Shown: piece by piece, positions 59,183 through 64,000 of the stretch | How the letters are laid out: the number at the start of each line of letters is the position of its first letter | Numbering within the stretch: position 1 is the first letter of the stretch | Assembly (NCBI RefSeq): GCF_933775445.1 | Contig: NC_065874.1 | Coordinates: 29,644,501-29,708,500 of the forward strand | Direction: 5' to 3' | Source of the DNA: Argentina anserina | Taxonomy: Eukaryota; Streptophyta; Magnoliopsida; Rosales; Rosaceae | DNA: 64,000 nucleotides | Notes under the pieces: generated by a model | Told to the model about the DNA's origin: nothing | Seen by the model: the letters and a program-made list of their open reading frames with translations, nothing else | Database searches by the model: none | Position numbers and translations under genes: made by a program

Positions 59183-60044
59183 CATGATTGCCCTAGTTTT
59201 CAGCTTTTGCTTCCACGGCCAAACGCTTATCTTGCTCTTCAAGGTAAAGAAAATCATATGCTTTTTGAGTTGTGTCACTCATTTAAATGGTGCACATCAT
59301 CTGTGGCCTGAGGATTCCTTCAAGTAGCTATTTGGTGAAGAGGCTAAAGGTACCATCTTAATAGAGGATATGGGCAACAGTTTCATCAAAGAAATCATCG
59401 ACCACCATCTGAGCAGCAGCACGATATTTATGGATATCTTCTATAGTTGGTGCTTCACTAATTGGTGGTAATTCAGGTGGATCTATTGGGTTACAAACTA
59501 AGATGAAGGCTATATGTCTAGTCTTATCATGAAAAAGACTATGAGTACGAGGATATAATGGAATGTTAATTATATCTAAACATACAGTAGTATAGCTCAA
59601 TTCAATCACTCCACATAGCTTAAGATAATGGCTAACCACATGTTTAACTTGGCGAGAACAAGATTTGACATGATCTATATTTTGTAGATAAAGGGATGCT
59701 AAAAATCCATGCTCCATTAGAAAACAAGGGGTAACTCTAATATAACTATCATCATGCTCAAAATATAATTCTTCATATTCTTTCATATTAATGCTGGCTA
59801 GTAAGACATGATATTTTGCTATGTCATTAATACGAGAAAGTTGATCTACATAATGAAGTTTAATGCCTGGTTTGAGATTAGCTATGAGGCTAAAAAGAAA
59901 TTTCTGAATGGCTTCTTGAATTGAAACATGCTTCTTTTGCTGTAATATCCTGATTTTGGTTTTGAGACCAACTGGTAAGTAAGAAAACCTTTCTTTTACT
60001 AAAGCTTGCAGAAAATATGGGTTTTTGGTTTTCCTTTCTAACAA
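59183..60044 (-). pseudogene. EPRV-2 downstream ORFs of unknown function
   Basis: A 228-codon frame (60044-59358) includes the segments RFSYLPVGLKTKIRILQQKK and AQMVVDDFFDETVAHILY. Short frames near 59283 (MSDTTQKAYDFLYLEEQDKR) and 59183 (MDQEANNYWDDLNEEEL) follow, with overlapping stop/start arrangement like compact viral ORFs. They lie downstream of RT-RNase H on the same strand. I do not recognise a function. Between 60060 and 60600 there is a coiled-coil-like stretch (YARLRSQYEELKVKYNELQ) in broken frames. Confidence 0.55.
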
Positions 60045-60644
60045 AGATGCAGTCCAGCTAGATTCCTCTTCTTGCTTGATGAAGTCTAATGTTTTTTTTA
60101 TGATTAATATTAAGAGTGCGAAAATGATTAACGACTATATCATGCTCCGTTTGTAGTTCATTATATTTTACTTTTAGCTCTTCATACTGGCTTCTAAGTC
60201 TTGCATATTCTTCTCTATACATATTAAGATCATAGTTACTAGCTAGAAATTCTTGCTCAAGGGCCTTAATTAATTTTGACTTGGCCTCTTCTCATTTCAG
60301 TTGTACCAACCTTAATATTCCAGAAATTATCACGTAAGACTTTTTGCCTTGTTGCTAATGATGCTTGACTTCTATACCTAAATGCTGGATTTCTGATTTC
60401 TTGCACATTATAACCATTATAGTTATGACTAATATGTGCTAATTGTGCTAGAGATCATGATCGTGCTGTCATGCTTTGTGGGTTACCACACTGAGATGGC
60501 TCACCACTTTCTATTGCTCTTTGAGTGCTAAAGGAAGATGAAAAAGGCCCGAGGAACTGCATACATGTCAATGAATCAAACGAGACAAAATATCAGTTAA
60601 TGTATTATCAGTTGCTTTAATATGCTCAAATTGTAGCCTAAATC

Positions 60645-61900
60645 CATTTCATGTAATAGAATCAATAAAATTTACCCATCTACGGGCTGCTTGCTTATTA
60701 GCATGATTTTTATTATTATGCGAAACAACGGTCGAGCAATCGACATGATGTATGGGAAGATTTGGGTAGTCTGTTCTAACGGTAAATATTTCATTATGTA
60801 AAAATAAAGAAAATACTTCAAGGGAATTAATAATGCCTAATATTTCTAAATCTGTTGCTGGTAATCTAGATTGTGCTTCATTAAATTTACCGGATGCATA
60901 TTTACAAATTTGCTCATCAGATTTTGACAAGTCTTTATGCTTTTTCTGGTACAAAATTCATGCCCATCCTAAGGATGATGCACCAGTTTCCACAATTTTG
61001 TAACTAGTATCTAATGGTAAAGTCAAAGGCTTAAGTTGTAATATTTCTTGCTTAATTTGCTAAACTAATTTAACATCTTCAATGTTAAAATATTTTTGAC
61101 CAGTCTTGCTCATTTTACTGTGTAACACGGCTATTTTTCTTCTTAAGTCTGGAATAAAGTTTCTAGCATAATTTAACAATCCTAAAAATGCTTGTAACTG
61201 TTTTTTATCTTCCAATTTATTTGGAAATTCAACAACTTTCTAGGTTATATACTCTTGTAATTGTATAGTTCCTGACTTAATATAAATGCCCAAAAATTCA
61301 ATATCTTGCTTTTCCATGTCTATTTTATTTTTGCTAATAATATTTATAAAAAATTCAATACCATTATTTATAAATTCTTGCAAAATAATTTCTAAATGTT
61401 TTCTATGTTCGTTTCTATTTTTACTATGTATAAGTATATCATCAACATATACACTACAAAAAATTATCATATTTTTTGAAAATTTGATCCATTTTTCTTT
61501 GGAAAATTGAAGGCACATTTTTCAAACCAAATGGCATGACAAGCCATTCAAAATGTCCTTCGGGACAGGTAAAAGTTGTCCGTTATATTGATGCTTCATC
61601 TAGTCTAATTTGCCAAAAACCAGATTTGCAATCGCATTTACTAAAATATTTACTCTCTTGAATTTTATTAATAAGTTCATCTTTATTAGGTAATTTATAG
61701 CTATCTTCATATGTATTGTCATTTAGTATTCTATAATTATATACAATTCTAGCTTTACCTCTTTTAAGTTCTGAATGTTTTCTAACCATAAAAGCTGTTG
61801 ATCTATGTCTAGATTTTGAAGGCCTAATTCCTTTAAGGGCTAAAAGTTCTTTTATTTGTTGCTCAAATTCGTATTTATCTATTAAATTACTAGGCATATA
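60645..61900 (-). pseudogene. EPRV-2 reverse transcriptase and RNase H, decayed
   Basis: On the minus strand, 61897-61583 gives RT fingers/palm (KGIRPSKSRHRSTAFMVRK, RIVYNYRILND, CDCKSGFWQIRLDE). 61518-61240 gives the palm YVDDILIHSKN and IEFLGIYI. After gaps and stops, 60954-60649 gives RNase H pieces (TDLEILGIINSLEVF and VRTDYPNL, then ARRWVNFID). The order and wording are caulimovirid, badnavirus-like. Several frameshifts and in-frame stops make it a fossil. It is different in sequence and base composition (far more AT-rich) from the fragment at 94-1860. Confidence 0.8.
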
Positions 61901-64000
61901 TGTTGTTTTTTATAGTTAAGTCTGGATTAATTATATCTAGTTTTGCTAGAATCTTGTTTTTGCTCCTATGTAATTGTGGATCTTCTCCTATTATTCTAGT
62001 TTGTTCTGCTAATTGTAACAATTCTTCTAAAGTTTTGGTCTATCTAATTGGTTTATTTCTAGAGGTGGTTTTTCATCTATATTTGGATATTCTAGTTTAA
62101 AAATTACTTTATTGTATTTTATAGTATGTTGCTCAACTAAATTTTCTTCTACTTCTTGTATTTGATTTTCTTTTAACTCTTCTATGCTAATATTATTATA
62201 TGCTTCTATTAGGTTACTTTGGTCAATTGTAGTTATTCCTTTCTTAAAGAAATTTATTTGGTTATATATTGGCATATACAAAAATCCTTGTAAATGTTTA
62301 AGGAAGTTTAATCTAAATATAAACTCGTAAGATTCTACTGGTGATATAAGTGTTAAAGGTAAGGTGAATACATGATTTTCTATTCATATGGGTGTATTAG
62401 TTATATATTTTTTGTTATGTAAACAATATTATTATCAAATTGTGATATTCTAACAGGTCTAGGTAATATTAGTCTAAATACTTATGGTACTAATTCTTGT
62501 TTAATTACACTTTTTGTACTACCTGTATCTACCATAACTACTGTTTTAATGTTAATTTCTTTAGATAAATATAACTCACAATTTACCGTTATTAAAGAAC
62601 TAGTTTTCTTAAATCATACCTTATCATTTTGTATATTAATTTCTTCTTGTATATTGAATGTATTAAAATAAGACTCAATATCAAATATTTTTCTGCTACT
62701 ATTTAACTACATATATTACATGCTTGGGGCCAACTAAATTAATATACTGAAATCCTTCATGCTTATCATATACTTCATCATGTTGTTCTTCAAACATACA
62801 TATATCAAAATCACTATCTGGATTGTTAGAGAAATCAGATTCTATATCAGATTCAGATAACATATCCACACTATTTATGCTATAAATATTTTCATTATCA
62901 CTCAAATTATCAAGGCTATAAATTGATTCTAAATCTTCATCATCTTCTAAATTAAATTGTTCAAATAATTGAACTTTATCTATAGGTTGTTTGCTCAATT
63001 TTGGATATTTAGGTCTAATATGTCCTACTTCACCACAAAAATAACATGTACACTTGCTCTTTTATTTAGGTGCTTTGGTTTTTCTTATTCAATGTTTCTT
63101 ACTTCGTTTTTGAAAATGCTTAGGTAAGTATTTTCTTCTCCTATAAGTTTTTGAAGGTTGGATGTCAAACCTTTTGTCATACTTCTTATAGTTTCTATAC
63201 TTTTTCCTATAACTTTTTCTGTATGGTTTAATGTTCCTTTTATCATTTCTATGACAACCATATTGCTTTGGTGAATCTATATTTTTACAGCTCATGTAAA
63301 ATTATTTTCTAATTTGTCTTTTTGCTTTTAATTGTCTACATTCTTCTCTAAGTATATCATAAACATGCTGAGTTCTAGGTCATATTGCTATATCATCTTT
63401 TCTAGGGTGTTTTTGCCATTCTTTCCATATTTTTTCTCCTATTGGTCCTTTAATTTTAGTCATACAGGTGTTTAATAAATTAACATCATTATTTCTACCA
63501 GTTCTTCCTAAATATTTAAAGAAATCTGTAGTATATTCTCCTATGTATTGTAAGTCACAAATTTGTAATTGCTCCAAATTCCGTATTGCTTTAATTTGTT
63601 TTTGTTTGTTTCTACCATCTGAACGATTATGATCTAAAAATTTATATGTAATAAGCTTAACAAAAGTATCAATATTAATTGTATCTTTTGCTGCTTGATG
63701 TTGTTGTGGATTATTTAATTTACATACTTGAAAGAAATCAAAACCATGTCATCTAAAGTATGCTCAAAGTAATCTAATATATCAGTAGTATTACTGAAAT
63801 CTAACATTATTGATGCATGAACACAACATTTTTCCCATCATTCCATAGTTTTTTCCCAATCTTGTGGGTCTACTTGATCTATATTTAAGATATTACCTGC
63901 TAAATTGACATGCTCAATTCCTTTATAAGATATTATATTTCTTCTAGCTTTAGTTAAATCATGACTTAAATTATCAATATTTTTATGTTATGTATATGAC
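61901..64000 (-). pseudogene. EPRV-2 coat-protein and protease region, decayed, runs off the window
   Basis: Broken minus-strand frames upstream of RT include an acidic segment (62998-62699, rich in Asp/Glu/Ser) and a CCHC-type knuckle CYFCGEVGHIRPKY near 63050-63007, in which the last cysteine is tyrosine. A very basic Lys/Arg/Tyr stretch (63295-63089) and a capsid-like frame (63577-63380) containing CMTKIKGPIGEKIWKEW lie further upstream. A region at 62600-62300 would correspond to the protease but is too damaged to mark the active site. The rest continues beyond 64000. Confidence 0.65.

Overview
The window is nuclear DNA of a flowering plant, almost certainly a eudicot. It holds intron-rich genes with GT-AG borders that encode plant-only or plant-typical proteins: a chloroplast pTAC16, a LISCL-type GRAS regulator, a TAC1-like zinc finger with an EAR motif, and a tropinone-reductase-like SDR. 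Between them lies dense transposon debris. A Rosaceae-like source is only a weak impression. Exon borders below were read by eye from splice sites and reading frame.

Left third (1-18.4 kb). An endogenous pararetrovirus (EPRV) fragment sits inside a TA microsatellite, in an intron of a decayed plastid sugar-transporter gene on the minus strand (1954-4541). A hAT element interrupts the same pseudogene. Part of it is present again at 12.3-13.3 kb without the hAT, which exposes the exact insertion site. Between the copies are a candidate 2.3-kb DNA element, a Ty3/gypsy relic, an intact GRAS gene (8650-10689) and an L1-type LINE remnant. Nested elements (13.4-15.1 kb), two further LINE pieces and a small At4g14450-like gene (18012-18377) follow.

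Middle (19-44 kb). There are three well-preserved genes: TFIIA large subunit (minus, 11 exons, 381 aa), an SRm160/SRRM1-like splicing factor (plus, 12 exons, 843 aa) and plastid protein pTAC16 (plus, 5 exons, 513 aa). The first two are separated by a nest of a non-coding LTR retrotransposon with a 34-bp tandem array, a CACTA remnant with a Ulp1-like protease, a hAT-type element built of three 506-bp hairpin units, and a MULE foldback element.

Right third (44-64 kb). A CACTA element carries captured, fused fragments of an RBM22-like splicing factor and an ARM-repeat gene. It stands between two near-identical copies of the last 470 bp of the pTAC16 locus. Then follow a TAC1-like zinc-finger gene, a defective copia/LINE composite that looks like a retrotransposed read-through transcript, a hAT MITE, an SDR gene (5 exons, 278 aa) and a second, badly decayed EPRV on the minus strand running off the window.

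The host genes act separately (basal transcription, splicing, plastid gene expression, developmental regulation, metabolism) and do not form a pathway. The unusual content is structural: precise nested insertions, gene-fragment capture, and a duplication with a transposon at its junction.
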